Shown: piece by piece, positions 9,682-18,798 of the stretch
How positions within the stretch are numbered: position 1 is the stretch's first letter
Layout of the letters: each line of letters opens with the position of its first letter
Origin: Centipeda felix
GTDB taxonomy: Bacteria; Bacillota; Negativicutes; Selenomonadales; Selenomonadaceae
Direction: 5' to 3'
Length of the DNA stretch: 64,000 bases
NCBI RefSeq assembly: GCF_900186465.1
Contig: NZ_LT891958.1
Span: 372,001 to 436,000 of the forward strand
Notes under the pieces: model-generated
The model's input: only the letters and a program-made list of their open reading frames with translations
Told to the model about the DNA's origin: nothing
Databases searched by the model: none
Made by a program: the position numbers and the translations under genes

Positions 9682-12246
9682 TTACCGACGAAAGCTCTTG
9701 GTATAGTTCCACACGATGTCAAGGAACTGCCGCGCCAGTGCATCGTCAAATATCTCACGATAGTCATCATTTCGCTCGTGAATATGGTAGGTATATGAAT
9801 CCAACGATACCGTCCCATCCTCACGCGTAAATTCCGTCGTCTCGAGATGAAATGCATGCTGCTCCGTGCGCACGCAGATCTTATACGTCTGTCCGGGATA
9901 GATGGAGTTGCTGACCGTATAGGCACGCCGCTGTCCGCCGAACACCGCAGGCAAATTCCCGTCAAGATACGGCGCATCAATCGGATAGCCCGCGAGTTTA
10001 CCGAGGATCTTGTAGATGTCCACCGTACTCGTCAGCTCGTCCACGCGCCCGCGCGCCGGTACCCCCGCACCCCGCGCCATCAGTGCTGCCCCCGTCTGTT
10101 CCTCACTGAGGAGATACGGACTGCGTGCATACACAGGCGCACCGTGATCGGAATAGAGCAGGACAATGTACTCATCGTCGTCATAATGTGTGGTAATGTA
10201 ATCAAAAAGATAGCCGAGCTGGCGGTCCATCGCCTGCACCTCATAGCGATTGACATATTGGCTGAGCGGGTTTGGCTTGAGAAATACCGAAGCACTTGGA
10301 TCCTGCTCCTGCAGTGCATCTTTGAGCGGCAGATGCGTCTGCGCTTTTGCCGGAGATGGAATATCGCAGTTATTGGGATGTGAATCCCCAACGTGGAGAA
10401 AAACAAAATTGTCACATTCATCAAACGCATCCAGATGGCGAATCGTTCGTTCTACACCGTCCACAGCGCGCATAATCCAAGGATTGATGATCAATCGGTC
10501 ATAACCGCGCGAAGCACCGTTATAAATAAAGGAACTTTCCCCCATCAGATTGACACAGTAATAGCCGAGCTGTTTCATCTGTTCCGACACAGTGACATAG
10601 GACGGAGAAAGCACAAACGGCCTGCCGGGCTCTGCAATCTGCGTGTAGTGTTGATACAGCCCCGTTTCGATGGAAGCAAGCGAGGGATAGGTATACTCAG
10701 ATGCAGAGAAGTTATTGTCAAAGATGACCCCGCGCTGAAAGAATCTCATCAGGTTGGGAACGAGGCGAAATTTTTCCCGCCTCATCTCCTGCCAAGCCAA
10801 TCCATCCACCAAAAGATTCAACACAATCTTTCTTCGGTGCGCGGCATGATGGAGCACAATGGGTGCCCCCACAGCAAACGGCGCATCGGATTGAATTTGC
10901 GTGGGCTGCTCAATACGATAGAACGAAAACTCCCCTCTGCTCAGGATCATGGAGTGCTCGCCCTCGGGGTCCATAAAGTCGACTCTCTGTTTTTCCTTTT
11001 TCGCAGCAATCGGAACGAGAAGTGGTTCCCTTCCCTGTGGTGCAATGACCGTCTTTGCTTTTTCCTCCGCTTTGATAAGATCAAAGGTCATGTCGCAAAA
11101 AAGACTTGTTCTATCCGCCTCCATCGCTGCATTCATAAGGGACAACAGTCTCGCCCTAACGTGCATCTGACCATAGGGATTATAGATCCCCGCCCAGTAA
11201 CGAGGAAGATCGTCCGAAAAGCGCAGCACCTCTTCGGCAAGGGGCACAATGAAGGCAGACTGTATCTTCCCGCCAACAAAAGAAGCACGATGCACAAACG
11301 GTGCATAGCGTGCATCCGAGTCAGCGACCGTAATGGCGTGTAAACAGGCAGACATTTTCGCAGGATCGCGTGGGAGTCTCAGTTCCGTCTTCTCTGCGGA
11401 GAGCACCTGATATTTTACTGCCTGCGCAAACTCCCCCACGGCATGATAGGCACGAGACAGAAAATCACATGCACGCGCACTCATCTTCCGCTTTTCGTAT
11501 GCCGCTTCTCCATAGGCAATGGCCGCATCCACATCCTGCCGCCATAGTGCTTCCTCCCCACGGAAGAGCTCATATTCCTCTCCCTCGGGACAGAGCTGAT
11601 GATACTCCTCGGCACAGCGCTGCATCGCCGCACCAAAGTCATTCCGCTGTACCGCATCCATCAGCTGTGCGGCGCATTCCTGCACACGTGCATCGCGGAC
11701 AGCACGTGAAAAGCGTTCTGCCGCCCGTGTCAGTTCGTCTGCATCACCACGAAAAAAGAGCTGCGCATGATGGAGCATCTGCCAGCCGTCTTCCCGTTCC
11801 CCCAGAAGAAAACGTCGGTGCTCCTTTGTAAAGAGCACCGCGTTTGTATTGGATATGGGAAAGCAAAGCACAGGGAGATGATCGTAGTCCGGCAAAGCTG
11901 CATCGGGGCGCAGCAGGGCAAATGCACGGCAATTTTCGGCGTAGTTCTCCCGCAGCGCCGCCTCATTAGGCTGATAGACAACGGAAGAGAGCAGCTCAAA
12001 GAGGCTCATATTGCCGCGCTCATTGTACGCCGTCATCAAAAGGCGCACGCCCTCCGCATAGCCTTCGGCATCGAAGGACTCTGCCGACAGAGCGAGCAAT
12101 GTCTCGCCGAGGCGCACGCGCGCCATATAGGCCGTATCCTCGTCCTGTCTCTCTGCATCGAGCGCAAGATATGCCCGTGCTTCCGCACAAAGTTCCCCGT
12201 ATGCGCCGCACTCTGCCAGTTCCTGCAGTCGCTTTGCGATGTCCAT
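9682..12246 (-). CDS. TPR-like / alkaline-phosphatase-superfamily (sulfatase or phosphoglycerol-transferase-like) protein
   Basis: 854 aa, cytosolic in appearance (no signal peptide or membrane helix). Residues 1-400 are helical and repeat-like, with TPR-type stretches such as FLSRAYHAVGEFAQAVKY. Residues 470-790 look like an alkaline phosphatase/sulfatase core: VLNLLVDGL (Asp481), SEYTYPSLASIETGLY with a candidate Thr519 nucleophile, FLHVGDSHPNN (Asp621, His623), and LLYSDHGAP (Asp700, His701). These residues would form the two-metal site. The reaction could be transfer of a phospho- or sulfo-group, perhaps onto surface sugars, but nothing nearby names the substrate. It is the last gene of the tat/men/one-carbon run, 23 bases after fhs. 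Confidence 0.6.
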   Translation of the reverse strand: MDIAKRLQELAECGAYGELCAEARAYLALDAERQDEDTAYMARVRLGETLLALSAESFDAEGYAEGVRLLMTAYNERGNMSLFELLSSVVYQPNEAALRENYAENCRAFALLRPDAALPDYDHLPVLCFPISNTNAVLFTKEHRRFLLGEREDGWQMLHHAQLFFRGDADELTRAAERFSRAVRDARVQECAAQLMDAVQRNDFGAAMQRCAEEYHQLCPEGEEYELFRGEEALWRQDVDAAIAYGEAAYEKRKMSARACDFLSRAYHAVGEFAQAVKYQVLSAEKTELRLPRDPAKMSACLHAITVADSDARYAPFVHRASFVGGKIQSAFIVPLAEEVLRFSDDLPRYWAGIYNPYGQMHVRARLLSLMNAAMEADRTSLFCDMTFDLIKAEEKAKTVIAPQGREPLLVPIAAKKEKQRVDFMDPEGEHSMILSRGEFSFYRIEQPTQIQSDAPFAVGAPIVLHHAAHRRKIVLNLLVDGLAWQEMRREKFRLVPNLMRFFQRGVIFDNNFSASEYTYPSLASIETGLYQHYTQIAEPGRPFVLSPSYVTVSEQMKQLGYYCVNLMGESSFIYNGASRGYDRLIINPWIMRAVDGVERTIRHLDAFDECDNFVFLHVGDSHPNNCDIPSPAKAQTHLPLKDALQEQDPSASVFLKPNPLSQYVNRYEVQAMDRQLGYLFDYITTHYDDDEYIVLLYSDHGAPVYARSPYLLSEEQTGAALMARGAGVPARGRVDELTSTVDIYKILGKLAGYPIDAPYLDGNLPAVFGGQRRAYTVSNSIYPGQTYKICVRTEQHAFHLETTEFTREDGTVSLDSYTYHIHERNDDYREIFDDALARQFLDIVWNYTKSFRR

Positions 12247-12269
12247 CTCTGCCGTGCCCCCTATCTCAC

Positions 12270-13934
12270 TTAGAACAGTCCCGTGATCACACCGTCCGCC
12301 GTGATGTCCATGCCCATCGCGGCGGGCACTTTCGGCAGTCCCGGCATGGTGAGGACATTGCCCGTGAGGGCGACGACGAAGCCCGCTCCGCAGGAGGCGC
12401 GCAGCTCGCGCACAGTGATGCGGAAGCCCGACGGACGTCCGAGGAGTTCGGGGTTGTCGGAGAAGGAGTACTGCGTCTTAGCCATGCAGACGGGTGTCTC
12501 CGTCATGCCGAGCGCATCCATCTCCACGAGCTGCTTCTTTGCTGCATCGGTAAAGTCCACGCCGTCCGCGCCGTAGATCTCCCGCGCGATGGTCTCGATC
12601 TTCTCCGCGATGGGCTTTTCCGCATCGTAGATGGGGTGAAAATGCGCCGGCTGCCGGAGTGCTGCGTCTACTGCATCCGCCATGGCAAGTCCGCCCTCGC
12701 CGCCCTTTGCCCAGACCTCGGAGCGCACGGCAGGTGCACCGAGGCGCGCGCAGAGCTCCTCGAGGAGAGCGAGCTCCGCCTCGGTGTCCGTCGGAAATAC
12801 GTTGACGGCGACGACGGCGGGCACGCCGAACTTTCCGATGTTCTCGATGTGCTTTTCGAGGTTCGCCGCGCCACGCTGCAGGGCGTCCAGATTCTCCGTG
12901 CCGAGGTCACTCTTTGCCGCGCCGCCGTTCATCTTGAGCGCACGCACGGTGGCGACAATGACGACGGCATCGGGGGCGAGCCCCGCAAGGCGGCATTTGA
13001 TGTCAAAGAATTTCTCCGCGCCGAGATCCGCACCGAAGCCTGCCTCCGTGACGACGTAGTCCGCACAGCGCAGTGCTGCCTTGGTCGCTGCGACGCTGCT
13101 GCACCCATGGGCGATGTTCGCGAAGGGGCCGCCGTGGATGAGGGCGGGTGTCCCCTCGATGGTCTGCACGAGGTTGGGCTTCACGGCATCCTTAAAGAGG
13201 AGGGTCAAGGCCCCCGTCGCACCGATCTCCTCCGCGTGCACGGGACGTCCGCCGCGCGTATAGCCGATGAGGATGCGCCCAAGGCGCCGCTTCATGTCGG
13301 CGAGATCCTCCGCCAGACAGAGGATTGCCATCATCTCCGAGGCGACGGTGATGTCAAAGCCGGACTCCCGCGGCACGCCATGGACGCGCCCGCCGAGCCC
13401 CGTGACGACGTGACGCAGGGCGCGGTCATTGATGTCGAGAACGCGCTTCCACACGATGCGGTTCACGTCGAGATCGAGTGCGTTGCCCTGAAAGATGTGG
13501 TTGTCGATGAGTGCGGCGAGAAGGTTGTGCGCCGTCGTGATGGCGTGAAAGTCTCCCGTAAAGTGGAGGTTGATGTCCTCCATGGGGACGACCTGCGCAT
13601 AGCCCCCGCCCGCCGCGCCGCCCTTCATGCCGAAGCATGGGCCGAGCGACGGCTCGCGCAGGGCAACGATGGTCTTTTTGCCCTGCCGATGGAGGGCATC
13701 GGCAAGCCCGACGCTCGTCGTCGTCTTGCCCTCACCTGCGGGGGTCGGGTTGATCGCCGTGACGAGGATGAGCTTTCCCTGTTTTCCATGGGCGCCCGCA
13801 AGGGATTCGCGCGTCAACTTTGCCTTGTACCTGCCGTACGGCTCGATCGTATCCGCATCAATGCCCAGCGTGGCCGCAATTTCTGTAATGGGGCGAAGTT
13901 TGGCTTCGCGCGCGATTTCGACATCGGATTTCAT
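12270..13934 (-). CDS. fhs: Formate-tetrahydrofolate ligase
   Basis: ATP-dependent formation of 10-formyl-THF from formate. 554 aa, standard length. N-terminal ATP loop [20 protein letters not shown] near residue 60; conserved [19 protein letters not shown] near residue 93; [18 protein letters not shown] near residue 290. AAGGAGGATACACC precedes the ATG. Immediately downstream of folD, giving the formate-to-methylene-THF branch in one transcript. Confidence 0.97.
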   Translation of the reverse strand: MKSDVEIAREAKLRPITEIAATLGIDADTIEPYGRYKAKLTRESLAGAHGKQGKLILVTAINPTPAGEGKTTTSVGLADALHRQGKKTIVALREPSLGPCFGMKGGAAGGGYAQVVPMEDINLHFTGDFHAITTAHNLLAALIDNHIFQGNALDLDVNRIVWKRVLDINDRALRHVVTGLGGRVHGVPRESGFDITVASEMMAILCLAEDLADMKRRLGRILIGYTRGGRPVHAEEIGATGALTLLFKDAVKPNLVQTIEGTPALIHGGPFANIAHGCSSVAATKAALRCADYVVTEAGFGADLGAEKFFDIKCRLAGLAPDAVVIVATVRALKMNGGAAKSDLGTENLDALQRGAANLEKHIENIGKFGVPAVVAVNVFPTDTEAELALLEELCARLGAPAVRSEVWAKGGEGGLAMADAVDAALRQPAHFHPIYDAEKPIAEKIETIAREIYGADGVDFTDAAKKQLVEMDALGMTETPVCMAKTQYSFSDNPELLGRPSGFRITVRELRASCGAGFVVALTGNVLTMPGLPKVPAAMGMDITADGVITGLF

Positions 13935-13946
13935 GGTGTATCCTCC

Positions 13947-14801
13947 TTAGGGGTTCTGCGCTTTGGCTGCCTGTACTACATTCTCCATCAGCATGGCGAC
14001 GGTGAGAAGTCCGACGCCGCCCGGCACGGGCGTGATCGCCCCCGCGACAGCCGCCGCGGCGTCAAAGTCCACGTCGCCGACGAGCTTCTTCGGCGCGATG
14101 CGGTTGATGCCGACGTCGATCACCGTCGCGCCCTCCTTCACCATATCCGCCGTGACAAAGCGCGGCCGCCCGACCGCAGCGACGAGGATGTCCGCCGTGC
14201 GCGCGATCGCGGCAAGGTTCTGCGTGCGCGAGTGACAGATCGTCACGGTTGCGTTGCGTTCGAGGAGGAGATGCGCCATGGGCTTGCCGACGATGTTGCT
14301 GCGCCCGATGATGACGGCGTGCGCCCCCTCGATGGGGATGCCCGCGTAGTCGAGCATGCGGATGCAGCCCGCCGGTGTGCAGGGGCGCGGCCCCGGTGCG
14401 CCGAGCACCAGATGTCCGACGTTGACAGGATGGAAGCCGTCCACGTCCTTGCGCGGATCGATATGGGAGAGGATCTCCTCCTCGTCCTCCGCGATCTGCG
14501 CGGGCAGCGGCAGCTGTACGAGGATGCCGTGCACCTCCGGATCGACGTTCAGCTCCTCAATGCACGCGAGGAGCTCCTCCTTCGTCGTCTCGGCGGGGAG
14601 GGAAATGTGATCCGAACGAATGCCGAGCTCATCACACGTCCGCTGTTTGTTGCGGACGTAGACCTCGGAGGCAGGGTCGCTGCCGACGATGATGACGGCA
14701 AGGCGCGGCAAGACGCCCGCCGCCTTCAGCTCTGCGACGCCGCGTGCGGCATCTTCCTTTATCCGTGCGGCAAATTCCTTGCCCGAAAGAATTCGTGCCA
14801 T
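13947..14801 (-). CDS. folD: Bifunctional methylene-THF dehydrogenase/methenyl-THF cyclohydrolase
   Basis: Interconverts methylene-, methenyl- and 10-formyl-THF. 284 aa. Family signatures: YVRNKQRTCDELGI with the catalytic lysine, VQLPLPAQI, KDVDGFHPVNVGHL near residue 125, and the NADP loop VIIGRSNIVGKPMAHLL. ATG ATG doublet; the second has six bases between GGAG and the codon and is chosen. Followed after 12 bases by fhs. Confidence 0.97.
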   Translation of the reverse strand: MARILSGKEFAARIKEDAARGVAELKAAGVLPRLAVIIVGSDPASEVYVRNKQRTCDELGIRSDHISLPAETTKEELLACIEELNVDPEVHGILVQLPLPAQIAEDEEEILSHIDPRKDVDGFHPVNVGHLVLGAPGPRPCTPAGCIRMLDYAGIPIEGAHAVIIGRSNIVGKPMAHLLLERNATVTICHSRTQNLAAIARTADILVAAVGRPRFVTADMVKEGATVIDVGINRIAPKKLVGDVDFDAAAAVAGAITPVPGGVGLLTVAMLMENVVQAAKAQNP

Positions 14802-14812
14802 CATGCTCTCCT

Positions 14813-15661
14813 TTATACCATATAGCTGATCCACGTAAAGACAAAAATCGCAATCGAGACGATGCCGTTGCGCATGAAGTACACCTGCGTCACGCGTGAG
14901 AAGTCCGTCGGACTCACGATGCGGTGCTGGTAGACGAGGGTCGCTGCTGCAATCGCGACGCCGATGAAGTACGGCCAGTGCAGATGCATCATCGCGCCGA
15001 GGGCGATAAAGAGCAGGATCGAGAGGACGTGCATTGCCCGCGCGATCTGGAATGCACCGCGTGCACCGAACGACACCGCGAGGGAGTGAAGTCCCTGACT
15101 GCGGTCAAACGCCTCGTCCTGCGCCCCGTACATTGCGTCAAACGCAGCGATCCAGAGGGCGACCGCGAGAAAGAGCACGAGCATCGGCAGCTCGATTTTC
15201 CCGCTGACCGCCACCCAGCCGCCCGCCGGCGCCATGCCGATGGCGATGCCGAGGAAGAGATGTACCCATCCCGTCACGCGCTTCATGTACGGGTAGATGA
15301 GGAAGGGCACAGCGGCGAACGGCAGGAGACGGATGCAGACCGGATGCACCTGCAGCACGGCGAATATAAGCACAAGGAGGCACACGCCGATAAAGACGAG
15401 CGCCTCCTTCTTCGTGACGCGCCCCTGCACCATCGCACGGTAGGCGAGGCGGGGCTGCTGCTTGTCATACTTTAGATCGGCGAGGTTGTCGAGGGCGAGT
15501 GCCGCCGACCGTGCCGCCGTGATGGCGAGCACGACCCAGCCGAGCGTCCCGAGCGGCGGATCACCGCCTGCGGCGAGGAGTGCCCCCATGAGGGCGAACG
15601 GCAGAGAGAACACGGTATGGTGAAACGCTGTGTTGTTCATATGCGCCCGCAGGCGCTCCAT
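14813..15661 (-). CDS. UbiA-family prenyltransferase, probably menaquinone pathway (MqnP-like)
   Basis: Integral membrane prenyltransferase with 8-9 helices, about 282 aa. Two aspartate-rich Mg-diphosphate motifs are visible: ALDNLADLKYDKQQPRLA near residue 55 and YGAQDEAFDRSQGLHSLAVS near residue 180. The second, ending in GLHS, is typical of the UbiA relatives found with UbiD-like decarboxylases in the futalosine menaquinone route. Start is uncertain: a GTG eleven codons earlier would overlap ubiD by 25 bases, whereas MERLRAHMNN gives the expected N terminus. Placed between the decarboxylase and folD; the upstream polyprenyl synthase would supply the side chain. Confidence 0.85.
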   Translation of the reverse strand: MERLRAHMNNTAFHHTVFSLPFALMGALLAAGGDPPLGTLGWVVLAITAARSAALALDNLADLKYDKQQPRLAYRAMVQGRVTKKEALVFIGVCLLVLIFAVLQVHPVCIRLLPFAAVPFLIYPYMKRVTGWVHLFLGIAIGMAPAGGWVAVSGKIELPMLVLFLAVALWIAAFDAMYGAQDEAFDRSQGLHSLAVSFGARGAFQIARAMHVLSILLFIALGAMMHLHWPYFIGVAIAAATLVYQHRIVSPTDFSRVTQVYFMRNGIVSIAIFVFTWISYMV

Positions 15662-15669
15662 CCACCAGC

Positions 15670-17130
15670 TCAATCCAGACCGAACTCCTTCCACCGCGCC
15701 GTCACGCGCTCCGTGATCTCCTTCGACATCGTGATCTCATCCGGCCACTCACGCGCATGGCCTTCCTCCGGCCACGTCTTCGTCGCGTCGATGCCGAGCT
15801 TCGACCCCCACTTTGCCATGGGCGAGGAGTGGTCGAGCACATCGAGCGGTCCCTGCACGATCTCGAGGTCATATTTCGCGTCGATGTTGTTGAAGACACG
15901 CCACCAGACTTCCTTCATGTTCTGCACATCGACGTGGGCATCCACGACGATAATCATCTTCACGTTCATCATCTGTCCCATGCCCCAGAGTGCGTGCATG
16001 ACCTTGCGCGCGTGCATCGGGAACTGTTTCTTGATGGAGACGACGACGCAGTCGTGGAACACACCCTCGAGCGGCATGTTGACATCGACGACCTCGGGCA
16101 GCATCTGCTTCAAGAGCGGCAGGAAGATGCGCTCCGTCGCCTTCGCGAGGAAGCAGTCCTCCATCGGCGGGCGTCCGACAACCGTCGCGGCGTAGATGGG
16201 ATCCTTACGGTGCGTGATCGCCGTGATGTGAAAGACGGGATAGTCGTCTGCGAGGGAGTAGTAGCCCGTGTGGTCGCCGAACGGTCCCTCGCGGCGCATC
16301 TCGTCCGTATCGACATAGCCTTCGAGGATGATCTCCGCCGTCGCGGGCACCTCAAGATCGACCGTAACGCACTTCACGAGCTCGACCGATTTATGCCGGA
16401 GGAAGCCCGCAAAGACCATCTCGTCGATGTCGCGCGGCAGCGGTGCCGTCGCCGCATAGGTCACGACGGGATCCGTGCCGATGGCGACTGCCGCCTCGAT
16501 GCGTTTGCCGCCCTGTGCCTTCATTGCGCGGAAGTTCTCCGCTCCGTTCTTGTGGATATGCCAGTGCATCCCTGTCGTACGGCTGTCGTACTTCTGCAGG
16601 CGGTACATGCCGACGTTGCGCTTGCCCGTCTCAGGATTCTTCGTAAAGACGAGCGGCAGCGTCACAAAGGGGCCGCCGTCATCCGGCCAGCACTTCAGAA
16701 TGGGGATCTCGTCAAGATTTGGGTTCTCCGTCTCGATGACTTCCTGACATGGTGCATTTTTCACGTACTTCGGGAAATTGATCGCCTTGCGCGCCATCGG
16801 GATGAGCGTCATGAGGTTCATCTTGTTCTGCAGGGAGATGTGCGGGATCTTGAGGAGCTCCGTCAGCTCATCGGCCACGTCGTCGAGCTTCTCCACGCCG
16901 AAGGCGAGTGCCATGCGCTCGTAGCTGCCGAACGCATTCATGAGGACGGGCATCTTCGAGCCCTTTACATTCTCAAAGAGCAGGGCAACGTTCTCCGCGC
17001 CCTCGCGCTTCGAGATGCGGTCCGTGATCTCCGTGATCTCGAGCTCGGGGTCAACCTCCGCCGTGATGCGGCGGAGCAGTCCACGCTCCTCAAGTGCCGC
17101 GATGTATTCGCGCAGATCCTTATATGCCAA
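15670..17130 (-). CDS. UbiD-family decarboxylase (menaquinone biosynthesis type)
   Basis: Prenyl-FMN-dependent decarboxylase of 486 aa. Conserved segments: LEERGLLRRI..EITEITDRIS at the N terminus, YRLQKYDSRTTGMHWHIHKNG near residue 185, the EGPFGDHTGYYS motif near residue 285 with the catalytic-type Glu/Asp/Glu network, and PPMEDCFLAKATERIFLPLL. Starts at TTG with AGGAGGGAATACC before it. Partner of the adjacent UbiA-like prenyltransferase, which fits removal of the ring carboxylate during quinone synthesis. Ubiquinone is not expected in this group, so menaquinone is the inferred product. Confidence 0.9.
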   Translation of the reverse strand: MAYKDLREYIAALEERGLLRRITAEVDPELEITEITDRISKREGAENVALLFENVKGSKMPVLMNAFGSYERMALAFGVEKLDDVADELTELLKIPHISLQNKMNLMTLIPMARKAINFPKYVKNAPCQEVIETENPNLDEIPILKCWPDDGGPFVTLPLVFTKNPETGKRNVGMYRLQKYDSRTTGMHWHIHKNGAENFRAMKAQGGKRIEAAVAIGTDPVVTYAATAPLPRDIDEMVFAGFLRHKSVELVKCVTVDLEVPATAEIILEGYVDTDEMRREGPFGDHTGYYSLADDYPVFHITAITHRKDPIYAATVVGRPPMEDCFLAKATERIFLPLLKQMLPEVVDVNMPLEGVFHDCVVVSIKKQFPMHARKVMHALWGMGQMMNVKMIIVVDAHVDVQNMKEVWWRVFNNIDAKYDLEIVQGPLDVLDHSSPMAKWGSKLGIDATKTWPEEGHAREWPDEITMSKEITERVTARWKEFGLD

Positions 17131-17184
17131 GGTATTCCCTCCTAATATATCGTGTTTCTTCTGCGTAACGTGTCCGTCAATCCC

Positions 17185-18003
17185 CTATTTTCGGAGGATA
17201 AAGCGGACGATCAAATACCCCACGCCGTAGAGCGCAATCATCGGCACAGCGATCATCGACTGCGTGAACACATCGGGTGTCGGTGAGATCACAGCCGCGA
17301 TGACGAACGAGAGAAAGATGACGATGCGCGCGTACTTGCTCAGGAATTTTGACGTGATAAAGCCCAGTTTCCCAAGAATCGTAATGACGAGCGGCAGCTC
17401 AAAGACAAAGCCGAACGGCAGGACGAACATGATGACGAACTCAAAATACCGATTGACGGAAAAGAGTGCCTCGAGTTCATCGTTGCCAAACCCCTTGAAG
17501 AACATGATTGCCGCAGGGAAGACGAGGAAGAACGAGAATGCCAGCCCGAGGAAGAAGAGCACCACCGAGACGGGAACAACGATGGCGAGCACCATGCGTT
17601 CTGACGGTGTGAGCGCGGGCAGAAAAAAGCGCCAGACGTGATAGAAGATCACGGGCAGCGCAAGAAGGAAGCCCACGACGACGGCGATCTTGATGTAGGT
17701 AAAAAACGCCTCGGCGGGCTGCATATAGTAGAGTTTTCCGACCGGCAGGGTCAGATAGTGCATGATGTCGCCGATGAAGTAGTAGCCGACCGCCGAGCCG
17801 ACAGCGACGGCGAGCAGGCACTTGATGAGCCGCGAACGCAGCTCGGTCAGATGCGCGATGAGCGACATGCTGCCGTCGTCATCCTGCGGCGTGTCCACGT
17901 CCTCCGGCGGCAGCGGCTTGACCCCTGTTTCCTGCACCGCAGGCACCGACGTCTCTTCGGCCGAGGCCTCCCCCGCGCCGTCCGCTTTCATTTCCTCTGC
18001 CAT
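17185..18003 (-). CDS. tatC: Sec-independent protein translocase TatC
   Basis: Receptor subunit of the twin-arginine translocase for folded proteins. 272 aa with six hydrophobic segments. The SLIAHLTELRSRLIKCL motif near residue 48 and FFLVFPAAIMFF..FGNDELEALFSVNRYFEF region are diagnostic. Carries an unusual Glu/Asp/Pro-rich N-terminal extension of about 45 residues before the conserved part. Directly downstream of tatA, with no gap for a separate promoter. Confidence 0.96.
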   Translation of the reverse strand: MAEEMKADGAGEASAEETSVPAVQETGVKPLPPEDVDTPQDDDGSMSLIAHLTELRSRLIKCLLAVAVGSAVGYYFIGDIMHYLTLPVGKLYYMQPAEAFFTYIKIAVVVGFLLALPVIFYHVWRFFLPALTPSERMVLAIVVPVSVVLFFLGLAFSFFLVFPAAIMFFKGFGNDELEALFSVNRYFEFVIMFVLPFGFVFELPLVITILGKLGFITSKFLSKYARIVIFLSFVIAAVISPTPDVFTQSMIAVPMIALYGVGYLIVRFILRK

Positions 18004-18006
18004 GGA

Positions 18007-18225
18007 TCAGATCTTTTCCTCTTTTTTTGCATTCTCGGGCAGCTGCTTCGTCTCATGCGTCACGTTGATCTCCGCCGGCGGCTCGTCCTTTGCACTATTT
18101 GCCGACTTAAACTCCTTGATGCTCTTGCCGAGCGCCTTCCCGATGTCGGGGAGACGGCCGGGGCCAAAGACAACGAGGCCGATGATCAAAATAAGTACGA
18201 GTTCGGGAACGCCCAATCCAAACAT
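18007..18225 (-). CDS. tatA: Twin-arginine translocase subunit TatA/E
   Basis: Small pore-forming subunit, 72 aa. N-terminal membrane anchor FGLGVPELVLILIIGLVVFG, then the FGPGRLPDIGKALGKSI hinge and amphipathic helix, then a charged tail. AGGAGGATATT precedes the ATG. First of two tatA-like genes; this is the intact one, adjoining tatC. Confidence 0.95.
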   Translation of the reverse strand: MFGLGVPELVLILIIGLVVFGPGRLPDIGKALGKSIKEFKSANSAKDEPPAEINVTHETKQLPENAKKEEKI

Positions 18226-18412
18226 AATATCCTCCTAAACCATGCCGTTCGGCACAATATCATCGTGATGTTCTGCGCAGCCGTGTTAGAAAAGCTCAGT
18301 GATTCCTTAGGACTGCTTCGTCTCTGCGGCCTTCTGCTCGGCGCGGTGTGCCTCGACCGCAGCAGCTGCGGTCTCCGTCGTCGGCGAGGTCGCCGCCGGC
18401 GCGGGAGCACTC

Positions 18413-18506
18413 TGCTGTGCCGCCGGTGCAGCCGGCTCTGCTGCCACTACTGGTGCAGCTGCTGTGCCGCCGGTGCAGCCGGCTCTGCTGCCACTACTGG
18501 TGCAGC
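18413..18506. repeat. 47-bp perfect tandem duplication in the tail of the second tatA
   Basis: Two head-to-tail identical 47-base units (18413-18459 and 18460-18506) encoding an Ala/Pro/Val-rich segment. Because 47 is not a multiple of three, the duplication shifts the reading frame and creates the TAG at 18447-18449. Confidence 0.95.
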
Positions 18507-18731
18507 CTGCTGCGCCGTCGGTGCTGCGGCAGGCTGCGTCTGTGCCGCTGCATTCTGTGCAGGCGGTGGATCAGGTGTGTTGATCGCCGTCGTCAGCGCG
18601 TTTGACGCCTTGCGGAACTCGCGCAGGCCCTTGCCCAGCGTCCGCCCCATCTCGGGCAGCTTCCCCGGGCCGAAGACAATCAGCCCCACGATCAAAATCA
18701 ATACCAGCTCCGGTGCACCGATGCCGAACAT
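18447..18731 (-). CDS. TatA/TatB paralogue with frameshifted, shortened C-terminal tail
   Basis: 94 aa as it stands: membrane anchor FGIGAPELVLILIVGLIVFG, FGPGKLPEMGRTLGKGLREF amphipathic helix, then an Ala/Pro/Gln-rich tail. The tail stops within a 47-bp duplication. Removing one unit restores a frame that runs on through PATSPTTETAAAAVEAHRAE-like sequence to a TAA near 18308, making a protein of about 125 aa. The functional anchor and helix are intact, so the short form may still work. AGGAGGATGTATT precedes the ATG. It heads the tatA-tatA-tatC group and could play the TatB role, though the sequence alone does not separate TatA from TatB. Confidence 0.85.
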   Translation of the reverse strand: MFGIGAPELVLILIVGLIVFGPGKLPEMGRTLGKGLREFRKASNALTTAINTPDPPPAQNAAAQTQPAAAPTAQQAAPVVAAEPAAPAAQQLHQ

Positions 18732-18798
18732 AATACATCCTCCTGTATGCGTACATCGAGGTACGCGTTATGGAACCCCTAACGCTGTCAGGACTTCC

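Noticed and set aside
12099-14825. A 908-codon open frame on the plus strand
   Set aside because: It lies antisense to fhs and folD and its translation is rich in Arg, His and Asp with no family resemblance; it is a shadow of G+C-rich genes.
18290-18312. A solo terminal fragment of the dispersed repeat (TCAGTGATTCCTTAG) after the second tatA
   Set aside because: Only about 15 bases match and no second end is present; chance cannot be excluded.
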